A stretch of 32,598 nt of DNA from JASBRS01 sp964496495. GTDB lineage: Bacteria; Deinococcota; Deinococci; Deinococcales; Trueperaceae. The position numbers were made by a program, and so were the translations under genes. Numbering within the stretch: position 1 is the first letter of the stretch; every line of letters begins with the position of its first letter. Under the pieces are notes generated by a model. The model worked only from the letters and a program-made list of their open reading frames with translations, made no database searches and was not told the DNA's origin. The DNA is taken from positions 1-32,598 of the forward strand of contig CAZBZU010000037.1 in the NCBI GenBank assembly GCA_964496495.1, in the 5' to 3' direction. Below, in pieces: positions 16,113 to 23,493 of the stretch.

Positions 16113-16295
16113 ATCGGGCCGGCGGAGGCCACGGTGATGGGGAACGCGCTGGTGCAGCTGCGTGCGCTGGGGGCCGTGGCCGACCTCCGGGCGGGGCGGC
16201 GCTGGATCGCGGGCAGCACCGAGCAGCGACGCTACCAACCGCGGGACGTCGAGGCGTGGGACGCGGCCTACGCGCGGCTCGCGCCCAGCCCGTAG
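16113..16295 (+). pseudogene. Rhamnulokinase C-terminal fragment
   Basis: About 60 residues before the stop at 16293-16295 read GPAEATVMGNALVQLRALGA, then VADL, and later STEQRRYQPRD and AWDAAYARL. They line up with the C-terminus of the intact kinase in this window (GPAEATAAGNIVAQALAVGR, then VPDL, GTRKRYAPRD, RWRLAYQRF). The sequences are related but clearly not identical, so this is the tail of a different rhamnulokinase-family gene, not a recent copy. Upstream of about 16113 the frame runs into the MarR promoter region and has no kinase domain. Its 3' end overlaps the convergent lactonase gene by 28 bases. Confidence 0.72.
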
Positions 16296-17194
16296 AACTC
16301 CATGCAGCTGCCGGCGAGCACGGCGTCCTGCTCGTCGTCGGAGAGCCGCGAGGCGTAGTCGAGGAGCAGGCCCATCGTCGCCCGGTAGCTCGCGGCGCAG
16401 GTGCACACCGGCCAGTCCGAGCCGATCATCACCCGGGAGGGCCCGAACGCCTCCAGCACGGTGTCCAGGTAGGGCGTCACGTGATCGGCCCGCCAGTCCG
16501 GGCGATCGAGCTCGGTGAGCAACCCGGAGAGCTTGCAGTACACCCGTGGACGCTCGGCGAGCTCCCTCATCCCGCGCGCCCACAGCGTCCGAGCCTCGGC
16601 GTCGGCCGCGCCGCTCGCCTGGTGGCCGGCCGGCAGCTGCCACCCGAACCTGGGCTTGGCGATGTGATCGACCACGAAGCGTTGCTCGGGGAACCGGTCG
16701 GCGAGCTGCGTCGCCACCGCGAGGTGCTCGGGGCGCAGCAGCAGGTCGTAGCTCAGGCCGAGCGGCTGGAGCGCGCGCATGGCGGAGGTGTGGCCTGGCG
16801 AGAGGGCGTAGTCCCGATCCGGCATGTCGTGGATCAGCTCGCGCAACCCCACCAGCCGAGGGTGGCGCGCGAGGCTGTCGAGGACGCGGCCGAGGTCCGC
16901 CGCCGCGAAGTCGGCCCAACCGACGACGCCGCGGATGAAGGGGTGGCCGTCGGCCAGCTCCAGGAGCCAGTGCGTCTCCGCGAGCGTGCGCCTGGCCTGC
17001 ACGGCCACGGTCCCCGACACGCCGCACTCGCGCAGCTGCGGCTCGAGGTCGGCGGGCAGGAAGTCCCGTTTGAGGCCGTCCATGCCCGCGCCCATCCAGC
17101 CGTACTCGCGGTCGTTGTAGGCCCAGAAGTGCTGGTGGGCGTCGAGGACCGTCCGGCCCCGGGGCCCGCCGGCGGTACGCCCCGGCCTAGCCAT
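16268..17194 (-). CDS. Amidohydrolase-superfamily sugar lactonase
   Basis: The 308-residue enzyme belongs to the amidohydrolase 2 group (COG3618-like), whose characterised members hydrolyse L-fucono-, L-rhamnono- or L-galactono-lactones. Metal and catalytic residues are visible: His20 and His22 in LDAHQHFW, His177 in VVDHIAKP and Asp260 in GSDWPVC. Lys221 in YCKLSGL and the GLRELIH segment are also family features. It overlaps the upstream aldo/keto reductase gene by 8 bases. The natural reading is that the reductase oxidises a sugar at C1 and this enzyme opens the resulting lactone. It is the last gene of the long minus-strand sugar operon. Exact sugar is inferred from context. Confidence 0.85.
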   Translation of the reverse strand: MARPGRTAGGPRGRTVLDAHQHFWAYNDREYGWMGAGMDGLKRDFLPADLEPQLRECGVSGTVAVQARRTLAETHWLLELADGHPFIRGVVGWADFAAADLGRVLDSLARHPRLVGLRELIHDMPDRDYALSPGHTSAMRALQPLGLSYDLLLRPEHLAVATQLADRFPEQRFVVDHIAKPRFGWQLPAGHQASGAADAEARTLWARGMRELAERPRVYCKLSGLLTELDRPDWRADHVTPYLDTVLEAFGPSRVMIGSDWPVCTCAASYRATMGLLLDYASRLSDDEQDAVLAGSCMEFYGLGASRA

Positions 17195-18122
17195 ACGCCC
17201 ACTGCCGGTTCATCACCGGCTCCAAGGCGGTCTGGACCTGGGCCACCACCCGCCAGTCCAACGGCTCGGCGGCCCGGCGCAGGTTCTCGCGCAGCGTCTC
17301 GGCGTTCCTGCAGCTGAAGATCGTCACCGGCAAGCGCGGCTCGTGGGCCGCGTACGCCAGCGCCAGCCGCGGCAGGGTGGTGCCGTGCTCGACCGCCACG
17401 GCCGCGGCGCGCTCGGCCGTCTCTACGGCCCAGGCCGGGGCCGGGTGCCACGGCGGCAGCGCCTCGCCCGTCAGCAACCCGCTGGCGAACGGCGCCGCGT
17501 TGAGGATGCCGATCCCCCGGGCCTCCGCCAGCGGCAGCAGCTCGAACGCCCGGATGTCGCACAGGTTGTGGTGGTTGTGGATCAGGGCCACGTCGATCGG
17601 TGCCTCGGTCAGGATGCGCTTCCACACGTCCATGGCGTAGATGCCCGAGCCGACCGCGCCGATCCGCCCCGCCTCCCGCAGCTCGCGGAGGACCGCCATG
17701 CCTTCCTCGATGGCCTGGTCGACGTGGATGCCGCCCTCGCGGTCGTAGTCGTGCAGGTGCACGATGTCGAGGTAATCGACGCCGAGGCGCTCCATGCTGG
17801 CCTCGACCGACCGCCTGATCGCCGCCGCGGAGTAGTCGAAGTGGTCGCGCCCGGCCTCGTCGGTCTCCTTGCCCGCCTTCGTCGAGAGCACGAAGCGCTC
17901 CCGCGGGACGCCGGCGAGCGCTCGCCCCAGCCGCCGCTCCGAGCGTGTCGAGCCGTAGGCTGGTGCGCTGTCGAACAGGGTGATGCCGGCCTCGAGCGCC
18001 GCCGCCACGGTCGCCTGCGCGTCCCCTTCGCCGACCTCGCCGAACTCCCCGCCCAGCGCCGAGGTGCCCAGCCCCACCGCGCTGCAGGTGATCCCCGAGC
18101 GACCCAGCGTCACGCTCCTCAT
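17187..18122 (-). CDS. Aldo/keto reductase, probable L-fucose/L-galactose 1-dehydrogenase
   Basis: The 311-residue TIM-barrel NAD(P)-dependent oxidoreductase has the AKR tetrad Asp51 and Tyr56 (FDSAPAYG), Lys82 (STKAG) and His124 (IVHLHDYD). The sequence style (LGTSALGG at the N-terminus, GVDYLDIVHLHD) is that of D-threo-aldose 1-dehydrogenase/L-galactose dehydrogenase proteins, which oxidise L-fucose or L-galactose at C1 to the lactone. The 8-base overlap with the lactonase gene supports this role. It lies 105 bases downstream of the zinc dehydrogenase gene, in the same direction. Substrate preference among L-fucose, L-galactose and L-rhamnose-like sugars is open. Confidence 0.87.
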   Translation of the reverse strand: MRSVTLGRSGITCSAVGLGTSALGGEFGEVGEGDAQATVAAALEAGITLFDSAPAYGSTRSERRLGRALAGVPRERFVLSTKAGKETDEAGRDHFDYSAAAIRRSVEASMERLGVDYLDIVHLHDYDREGGIHVDQAIEEGMAVLRELREAGRIGAVGSGIYAMDVWKRILTEAPIDVALIHNHHNLCDIRAFELLPLAEARGIGILNAAPFASGLLTGEALPPWHPAPAWAVETAERAAAVAVEHGTTLPRLALAYAAHEPRLPVTIFSCRNAETLRENLRRAAEPLDWRVVAQVQTALEPVMNRQWAYG

Positions 18123-18227
18123 CGCGGCCGCCCCGTCAGGCCGCCGCCGCTCGCGCTCTCGACCGCTGCGTTCTCCATGCTTTCCCGCACCTCCTCGCGG
18201 TTCACCCGCGCCCGCGCTCGTGGCTCC

Positions 18228-19301
18228 CTAGAACGCCAGCACTGCCTTGACGACGCCACTGGCCGGCCCGGTCCAGCCGGGCAGGTCGCGGACGAGGGTG
18301 TCGGGCGAGACCCGGTGCGTGATCCATGGGGTCGGGTCGACCCGGCCCGCGCGCAGGGCCGCCAGCACCTGGCCGACGTCGTCCCGCGTGGCGTTGCGGC
18401 TGGCCAGGACGGTGACCTCGCGGGTGTGCAGGGTGGGGTTGTGGAACGACAGGTTGCCCTTGGTGTGACCCACGAGGACGAGCCGCCCTCCGTGAGCCAC
18501 CAGCCCCAGCGCAGCCTGCATGGACGGCGCGTTGCCGGTGGCGTCGATCACCACCGTCGGGAGGCGCCCCCCGAAGTGGGCGCGCACGGCCGGCTCGGCG
18601 GGATGCAGCGTGGCGTCCTCGCCGCCGCGCGGGCCCTCGACCACGGCCGCCGCCGAGGACATGTCGATGACGCTGGCCGCCAGCCCTGCGTCTCGCAGGA
18701 ACCCCAGGCGCTGTGCGCTGACCTCGGCCACGGCGAGCCGGGCGGCGTGGAGGCGAGCGAACGACAGGACGCTCATGCCGATGGGGCCGCCGCCGATCAC
18801 GAGGACGGCATCGTCGGCCGCCAGCCCGGCGCGGCGCACCGCGTGCGCGCCGATGGACAGCATCTCGACCAGGCAGGTCGCGTCCGGGTCGAGGTCGTTC
18901 GCCGGGACCAGGGCGTCCGCGGGCACGAGCATGCGCTCGCGCATCCCGCCGTCGCGGTGAACGCCGAGCACCTCCAGGTGCTCGCAGCAGTTCGGCCGCC
19001 CTCGCCGGCAGGCGTCGCAGTCGCCGTCGCTGAGATACGGGATGACCGTGCAGCGGTCCCCTTCCCTTACCGCCAAGGGCTCGCAGCCGGGGCCCAGCGC
19101 CGTCACCTCCACCGCGAGCTCGTGCCCCAGGACGACCGGGTACGCCATCAGCGGTTGCTCCCCTTGGTAGGCGTGGAGGTCGGTGCCGCAGACCCCCACG
19201 CGAAGGACGCGTACCAGCGCTTGCCCCTCGCCCGGCGCCCCGGGAGCCTCGCGCTCGCGCAGCACCAGACGCTCGGGGGCCTCGAGCACGATAGCCTTCA
19301 C
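18228..19301 (-). CDS. Zinc-dependent medium-chain dehydrogenase (sugar or sugar-acid)
   Basis: The 357-residue MDR protein is read from GTG 19301, the first start before family homology (MKAIVLEAPERL). Catalytic zinc residues are Cys38 (VCGTDLH), His60 and Glu61 (GHE). The nucleotide loop is VIGGGPIG. The structural zinc lobe has Cys95, Cys98 and Cys106, but the first of the usual four cysteines is Asp92 (YLSDGDCDAC). The type resembles L-threonine, L-idonate and L-galactonate dehydrogenases. In an operon with a sugar C1-dehydrogenase and a lactonase, oxidation of the freed sugar acid is the most economical role. An alternative is reduction or oxidation of a free sugar or lactaldehyde. It starts 26 bases after the FucU stop. 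Confidence 0.87.
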   Translation of the reverse strand: MKAIVLEAPERLVLREREAPGAPGEGQALVRVLRVGVCGTDLHAYQGEQPLMAYPVVLGHELAVEVTALGPGCEPLAVREGDRCTVIPYLSDGDCDACRRGRPNCCEHLEVLGVHRDGGMRERMLVPADALVPANDLDPDATCLVEMLSIGAHAVRRAGLAADDAVLVIGGGPIGMSVLSFARLHAARLAVAEVSAQRLGFLRDAGLAASVIDMSSAAAVVEGPRGGEDATLHPAEPAVRAHFGGRLPTVVIDATGNAPSMQAALGLVAHGGRLVLVGHTKGNLSFHNPTLHTREVTVLASRNATRDDVGQVLAALRAGRVDPTPWITHRVSPDTLVRDLPGWTGPASGVVKAVLAF

Positions 19302-19327
19302 GCCGTCACCGAGCCCTCGCGGCCCAC

Positions 19328-19741
19328 CTACGCCACCACGCCGATGGTGAGCAGGATGTTGGCGTAGATCCTGGCCTCGCCGGTCGCCACCACGATGCCG
19401 ACGTCGGGCTCGCGCGCCCGGTCGTAGAAGCCCAGGCGGGGATGGCGGGCGATGGGGACGTCCGGGAGCAGGCGCGCGAAGTCCCGGAAGATCTCGGGAT
19501 CCGGACCCTCGTCGGGCACCATCACCTCCGCGGACTCCAGCGGCACGGCCTCGGCGACGGCGGACAGCACGTCGGTCACGCTCACCAGGCCGCGCCGCAG
19601 GTTGAGGTAGATGGTGAGCGCGTGCGCGGCCGCTCCGGTGCGGAAAGGGTAGTTCCCGTCCGCGATCAGCAGCTTGGTGCCGTGACCCGACTGGCCGAGC
19701 GCGGAGAGCAGCTGCGGGTGGGTGATGGGTCCTCGGATCAT
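19328..19741 (-). CDS. fucU: RbsD/FucU-family L-fucose mutarotase
   Basis: The 137-residue protein has the RbsD/FucU fold: catalytic His20 in SGHGTKLLIADGNYP, conserved Asp28, and the C-terminal RIYANILLTIGVV strand with its conserved tyrosine. Length is typical of FucU (about 140). It interconverts alpha and beta anomers of a sugar such as L-fucose, giving the isomerase and the C1-dehydrogenase the form each needs. It lies between the isomerase gene (89 bases upstream, with a small stem-loop) and the zinc dehydrogenase gene. FucU is preferred over RbsD because of the neighbours. A broader sugar range is possible. Confidence 0.88.
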   Translation of the reverse strand: MIRGPITHPQLLSALGQSGHGTKLLIADGNYPFRTGAAAHALTIYLNLRRGLVSVTDVLSAVAEAVPLESAEVMVPDEGPDPEIFRDFARLLPDVPIARHPRLGFYDRAREPDVGIVVATGEARIYANILLTIGVVA

Positions 19742-19801
19742 GCTGACGCTCCCAGGTGCGGCGTGCCGCCGCGAGTGCCGAGGCCGGGGCCGGGCGGGAC
19801 G

Positions 19802-19818
19802 CCCCGCACGACGCGGGG
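19802..19818 (-). promoter_or_regulatory. Small stem-loop between isomerase and fucU
   Basis: CCCCGC-ACGAC-GCGGGG is a perfect 6-bp stem with a 5-base loop, 12 bases past the isomerase stop codon. No T-run follows. It could set message stability between the two genes. In such GC-rich sequence a chance occurrence is also possible. Confidence 0.35.
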
Positions 19819-19830
19819 TACGACGCCCGG

Positions 19831-21501
19831 CTAGCGGAGGGTGACGTCACCGCAGAGGTGCGCGGTGATGCCCATGGCGTGGAGGGCGGCGGCCTTGCAG
19901 GCGAGGGCGTGGTCGGCGCTGGCGGCATCGCTGGCGTAGGCGAGCTGCATGTGGTTGGCCTTGTGCCGGGCCATCATGTGGTCGCGGTCGACGCCGTGGG
20001 CGACCATGTGAACGATCGGCCACTCGGGGGTGGTGGCTTGACTGCGCCGCCGGGTCTCGCCTTCGGGGAGCCTGAGCGCGCTTCCGCGGCCGAGGTCGGC
20101 GTGGAGCGCGCCGCCGGTGACGTAGATCCGGCTCCAGACCACCTCGCCGGGCTTGCCCGTGCCGGCGAGAGTGCTGCCGCCCTTGGGGAAGTACATGGCG
20201 GGCTGGCGGTAGCCGTGGGCGGCGGCGTAGCCGCCGTCGATGTGGCTGGCGGGCATGGCACCGCTGATCTGCAGGGTCCAGACGAAGGCGTCGACGCCGT
20301 TGCCGGCGGCGTCGGGCCCGCGGTACTGCTCGCCCCAGCGGAGGTCGTGCAGGGTGGTGGCCGGGTCGAGCTCGAGCTCCCGCCACACCCGGTTGGTGAC
20401 GAGGGCATCGACGGCGGCGCACTCGTCGACCTCGTTGAAGTGGGGCAGGGGTTGGCCCGGGTACAGCTCCATACCGCTGACCGGGTCGCTGACGGGCGGG
20501 CGCTCGGCGTTGTTGAGCAGGCCCTCGACGAGGTCGCTGGCCGGCGCCATGTCCTTGAGCCCCTGCTGGTACTGGATGCCGATGGCGTCGCAGCCGAAGT
20601 CGTGGGCCATGCGCACGGCGGCGACGTACATCTTGCACTGAGCGAGGATCTGTGCGTCGGTGAGCTCGGATGCCTCGTCGCTGCCGGTGTGGAACGTGAT
20701 CCCGCGAGCGTCGAGCCAGCTCCGGACCGCCTGCGCCTCGCGGTCGCCCACCAGCTGCATGGCGGCCAGGAGAGCGGACTGCGACAGGCGTTCCTTGAAG
20801 ATGCCGGCCGGGTTGAGCAGGGCGTCGTCGATGATGGCGTTGTACATGCCCATGCAGCCCTCGTCGAAGACGCCGAGGATGGCCTTGTCACGCTTGATGG
20901 CGCGGGCGACGAGCTCGCCGAGGGTGCGGGCGCCGTCGCTGAGGTGGGTGGGGTCCAGGTCGTGGACGTGGCTGAGGTCGTGCTCCAGGCGGCCCGTCTC
21001 GATCCAGCTGCGGAGCCGGTCGCGGAAGGGCCCGTCGGTGAAGTCCTCGCTCCACAGGGTGCTGTAGGCGCGTTCGGCCTTGGTGAGGCTGCCGTTGAGG
21101 TTGAGCATGCCGACGAGGCCCGGCCACTGCCCGCTCCAGTTGGCGACGGTCAGGACCGGGCCCCGGTGGTGGAGGAGGCCGGGCAGGACGTGATGGCTGT
21201 ACTGCCACACCGCCTCGGCGACCACCACCGGGGCGTGGGGGTCGATGCTCTTGAAGACGTCCATGCCCATGCGCTGACTGCTGATGAAGCCGTGCTTGGC
21301 GGCGGGGTCGTACGGGTGGGCGCGCCTCACCGCCACACCCTCGGCCTCCAGGGCGGCGGTGAGCCGGCGCTCCATCGCCTCTTGAGCGGGCCAGCACATC
21401 TGGTTGGCGGAAAGCCGCAGGTCACCGCTGGCGACGAGGACGGCGCTTCGGATGGGCAGCGCGGGCGCGCCACTCCCGGATGCTTCAGCGGGTCGCGTCA
21501 T
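19831..21501 (-). CDS. L-fucose isomerase family protein
   Basis: The 556-residue protein belongs to the L-fucose/L-arabinose isomerase fold family, which converts aldoses to ketoses using Mn2+. Recognisable segments include GFISSQRMGMDVF, ANWSGQWPGLVGMLNLNGSL, the metal-site region FDEGCMGMYNAIIDD, and a C-terminal GYRQPAMYFPKGG with late histidines (HMVAHGVDRDH). Length is close to the family's (about 590 in enterobacterial FucI). ATG 21501 follows GGAGAAGAAG and overlaps the ATPase gene by 17 bases. With FucU next door, the expected step is L-fucose to L-fuculose. Related L-sugars with the same C2-C4 pattern (L-galactose, D-arabinose) are alternatives. Confidence 0.85.
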   Translation of the reverse strand: MTRPAEASGSGAPALPIRSAVLVASGDLRLSANQMCWPAQEAMERRLTAALEAEGVAVRRAHPYDPAAKHGFISSQRMGMDVFKSIDPHAPVVVAEAVWQYSHHVLPGLLHHRGPVLTVANWSGQWPGLVGMLNLNGSLTKAERAYSTLWSEDFTDGPFRDRLRSWIETGRLEHDLSHVHDLDPTHLSDGARTLGELVARAIKRDKAILGVFDEGCMGMYNAIIDDALLNPAGIFKERLSQSALLAAMQLVGDREAQAVRSWLDARGITFHTGSDEASELTDAQILAQCKMYVAAVRMAHDFGCDAIGIQYQQGLKDMAPASDLVEGLLNNAERPPVSDPVSGMELYPGQPLPHFNEVDECAAVDALVTNRVWRELELDPATTLHDLRWGEQYRGPDAAGNGVDAFVWTLQISGAMPASHIDGGYAAAHGYRQPAMYFPKGGSTLAGTGKPGEVVWSRIYVTGGALHADLGRGSALRLPEGETRRRSQATTPEWPIVHMVAHGVDRDHMMARHKANHMQLAYASDAASADHALACKAAALHAMGITAHLCGDVTLR

Positions 21502-22309
21502 GCTTCTTCTCCCCGGATCCCGTTCCCGCGAGCTGCAGGGACGTGAGCTGCTCCACGGTGACGTCCTTCTTCGCGCGCTTGGCGATCACCGTGCCCTGGT
21601 GCATGATGACGAAACGATCGGCCACGGCGTGGACGTCGTGGAGGTTGTGCGTCACGAAGAGACAGGCGATGTCCTCGTCCCTCAGTCGCCGGATGAAGTT
21701 GAGCACGCGGTGCACGCCACTGACCGCGAGGGCGGTGGTCGGCTCGTCGAGGATGACCAGCGACGCCCGGAAGTGCATCGCTCGCGATATCGCCACGCCC
21801 TGCATCTCACCGCCCGAGCAGAAGCGAACCTGCTGGTCGGGCGAGGGGATGTTGAGCTCCAGATCGCGGGCGAGGCGCTCGGCCTCGAGGCGCATCTTGG
21901 CCTTGTCGACCCGCTGCAGGAACCCGAGGCGCTTCACCGGCTCGCGACCCATGAAGATGTTCTGCGCCACGCTCAGGTTGCCCACGACCGCGCGGTCCTG
22001 GTAGACCGTCTCGATGCCCAGGCCGCGCGCCGTCTTGACCGAGGTGATCCGCACGGGCTGCCCCTTCCAGGAGATGCTGCCCCTGGTCTGCGGGAGGACG
22101 CCCGAGACGATCTTGATGAGGGTGGACTTGCCGGCCCCGTTGTCTCCGATGAGACCGACCACCTCTCCAGGGTAGATGCTCAGCGTCACGCCCCTGAGCG
22201 CGTACACGGTGCCGAACCACTTCTCGATGTTCTCGAGCCGCAGCAGGGGGACGCGGGCGCTCGCCTCGGGCGGATCCCCGCTCTGTGCGGGGCGGGTCGT
22301 GGCTGTCAT
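21485..22309 (-). CDS. Sugar ABC importer, single-domain ATPase
   Basis: The 274-residue ATPase has Walker A GDNGAGKST, the GIETVYQD Q-loop region, signature CSGGE (in FCSGGEMQGVAISRA), Walker B LVILDEPTTAL and switch histidine FVTHN. It has one nucleotide-binding domain, as in FrcA-type fructose importers, unlike the duplicated RbsA/XylG type of about 500 residues that usually accompanies this permease family. The signature departs from the common LSGGQ. The ATG overlaps the permease stop by 4 bases. It should work as a homodimer with the permease at 22306-23346 and the binding protein at 23494-24612. Confidence 0.93.
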   Translation of the reverse strand: MTATTRPAQSGDPPEASARVPLLRLENIEKWFGTVYALRGVTLSIYPGEVVGLIGDNGAGKSTLIKIVSGVLPQTRGSISWKGQPVRITSVKTARGLGIETVYQDRAVVGNLSVAQNIFMGREPVKRLGFLQRVDKAKMRLEAERLARDLELNIPSPDQQVRFCSGGEMQGVAISRAMHFRASLVILDEPTTALAVSGVHRVLNFIRRLRDEDIACLFVTHNLHDVHAVADRFVIMHQGTVIAKRAKKDVTVEQLTSLQLAGTGSGEKKHDATR

Positions 22310-23346
22310 GGTCTGGGCCTTTCTTCCGCCGGCGGCGACGCGCGCGTGGCTCGACTGGGCAGTAACAGGCGGTCGCGCAAGGTCACGCGGAACCTGTCGA
22401 TGAGGATGGCGAGCAGCAGGATGGCGCCGTTGATCACGCCCCGGACGGCCGGGTCGACGTTGGTCATGGCGGTGCCCGTGTCGATGACGCCGAGCAGCAG
22501 CACGCCGCCGAAGGCGCCGACGATCGAGCCCTCGCCCCCGTGCAGGCTGACGCCGCCGATGATGGCGCCGGCGAACGCCAGGAAGATGGCGTCGCCGGAC
22601 GCGATCGTGCTGGGGATGGACTCCAGATAGCCGGTGTACAGCAGGGCCGCGACGCCGGCCAGGGTGCCGGCCAGGGTGAAGACCCAGAAGTTCATCCAGG
22701 GAACGTTGATCCCGTTCATCCCGGCGGCCTCGGCATTGCCCCCGATGGCCCGGATGTAGCCACCGAAGCGCGTTTGCTCCAGGACGAAGTGCATCACGCC
22801 GAACACGGCGAAGAGCACGACGATGGCGAAGAAGATGCCGAAGAGCTTCTCGCCACCGGGGAACACCAGCGCCGGCGCCAGGTTGATGATGGCACCCTTG
22901 TTGATGACATAGGTGGTCCAATCGAACATCAGGAAGGTCGACAACGTCACCAGGAACGGGTCGAGCTTCACCCTCCCGACGAAGAATCCGTTGATCGCGC
23001 CCAGCATGCCGCCGACGGCCGGCATGAGGATGATCCCCGCCCAGCCCGGGATCCCGGGAACCCAGCGGGTCAGCAACATGCCGACGAACATCGCCGTCAA
23101 GCCCGAGTTGCGGGCCACGGACAGGTCCAGGTTTCCGCTGATGAGTGCGATGGCCTCGGCGAACACCAGCATTCCGATGGCTGCGGCGTCGTAGAACATG
23201 AACTGGATGTTCTTGCCGGTGAAGAAGTGCGGGATGGTCAGCGAGAAGATAGCGAACAACGCCAGGGTGATGACCCAGATGAGATTGTCCAGAACACCAA
23301 CCTGGATGCGCGTCGCGGTACTGCTTCGGGCGACCTTGTCAGACAC
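22306..23346 (-). CDS. Sugar ABC importer, RbsC-type permease
   Basis: The 346-residue inner membrane protein has about ten hydrophobic segments and the family landmarks ALISGNLDLSV, AINGFFVGRVKLDPFLVTLS, the cytoplasmic loop FGGYIRAIGGNAEAAGMNGI and GAIIGGVSLHGGEGSIVGAFGG. This is the ribose/xylose/fructose class (BPD_transp_2). Start is GTG 23346 with AGAGG 7 bases upstream. A strong 13-bp stem-loop separates it from the binding-protein gene upstream; the ATPase gene overlaps downstream. The C-terminal 20 residues are polar. Confidence 0.94.
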   Translation of the reverse strand: MSDKVARSSTATRIQVGVLDNLIWVITLALFAIFSLTIPHFFTGKNIQFMFYDAAAIGMLVFAEAIALISGNLDLSVARNSGLTAMFVGMLLTRWVPGIPGWAGIILMPAVGGMLGAINGFFVGRVKLDPFLVTLSTFLMFDWTTYVINKGAIINLAPALVFPGGEKLFGIFFAIVVLFAVFGVMHFVLEQTRFGGYIRAIGGNAEAAGMNGINVPWMNFWVFTLAGTLAGVAALLYTGYLESIPSTIASGDAIFLAFAGAIIGGVSLHGGEGSIVGAFGGVLLLGVIDTGTAMTNVDPAVRGVINGAILLLAILIDRFRVTLRDRLLLPSRATRASPPAEERPRP

Positions 23347-23430
23347 TGCCGACCTCTCAGGTGAACGCGTTGGCGTCGACGGCGTGCTCCCTCGAGCGGG
23401 CCGGCCGCCACGGGCCGGGGGTGCGGGTGT

Positions 23431-23465
23431 CGTCTCCGCCGCGCCGCTGGCGGCGGCGCGGCGGA
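23431..23465 (-). promoter_or_regulatory. 13-bp stem-loop between binding-protein and permease genes
   Basis: TCTCCGCCGCGCC (23431-23443) and GGCGCGGCGGAGA (23453-23465) are perfectly complementary with a 9-base loop. It lies 29 bases past the binding-protein stop. Its size and position fit partial termination or protection of the upstream message, giving more binding protein than permease. Confidence 0.7.
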
Positions 23466-23493
23466 GAGGCGACGTCTAGAGCTGCACGGTCAG

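Noticed and set aside
17343..19367. Plus-strand open frame of 674 codons
   Set aside because: Antisense to the reductase and zinc dehydrogenase genes; His/Arg/Val/Gly-rich with no family resemblance.
19756..21546. Plus-strand open frame of 596 codons opposite the isomerase
   Set aside because: Valine/glycine/aspartate-rich antisense frame; the isomerase on the minus strand explains the region fully.
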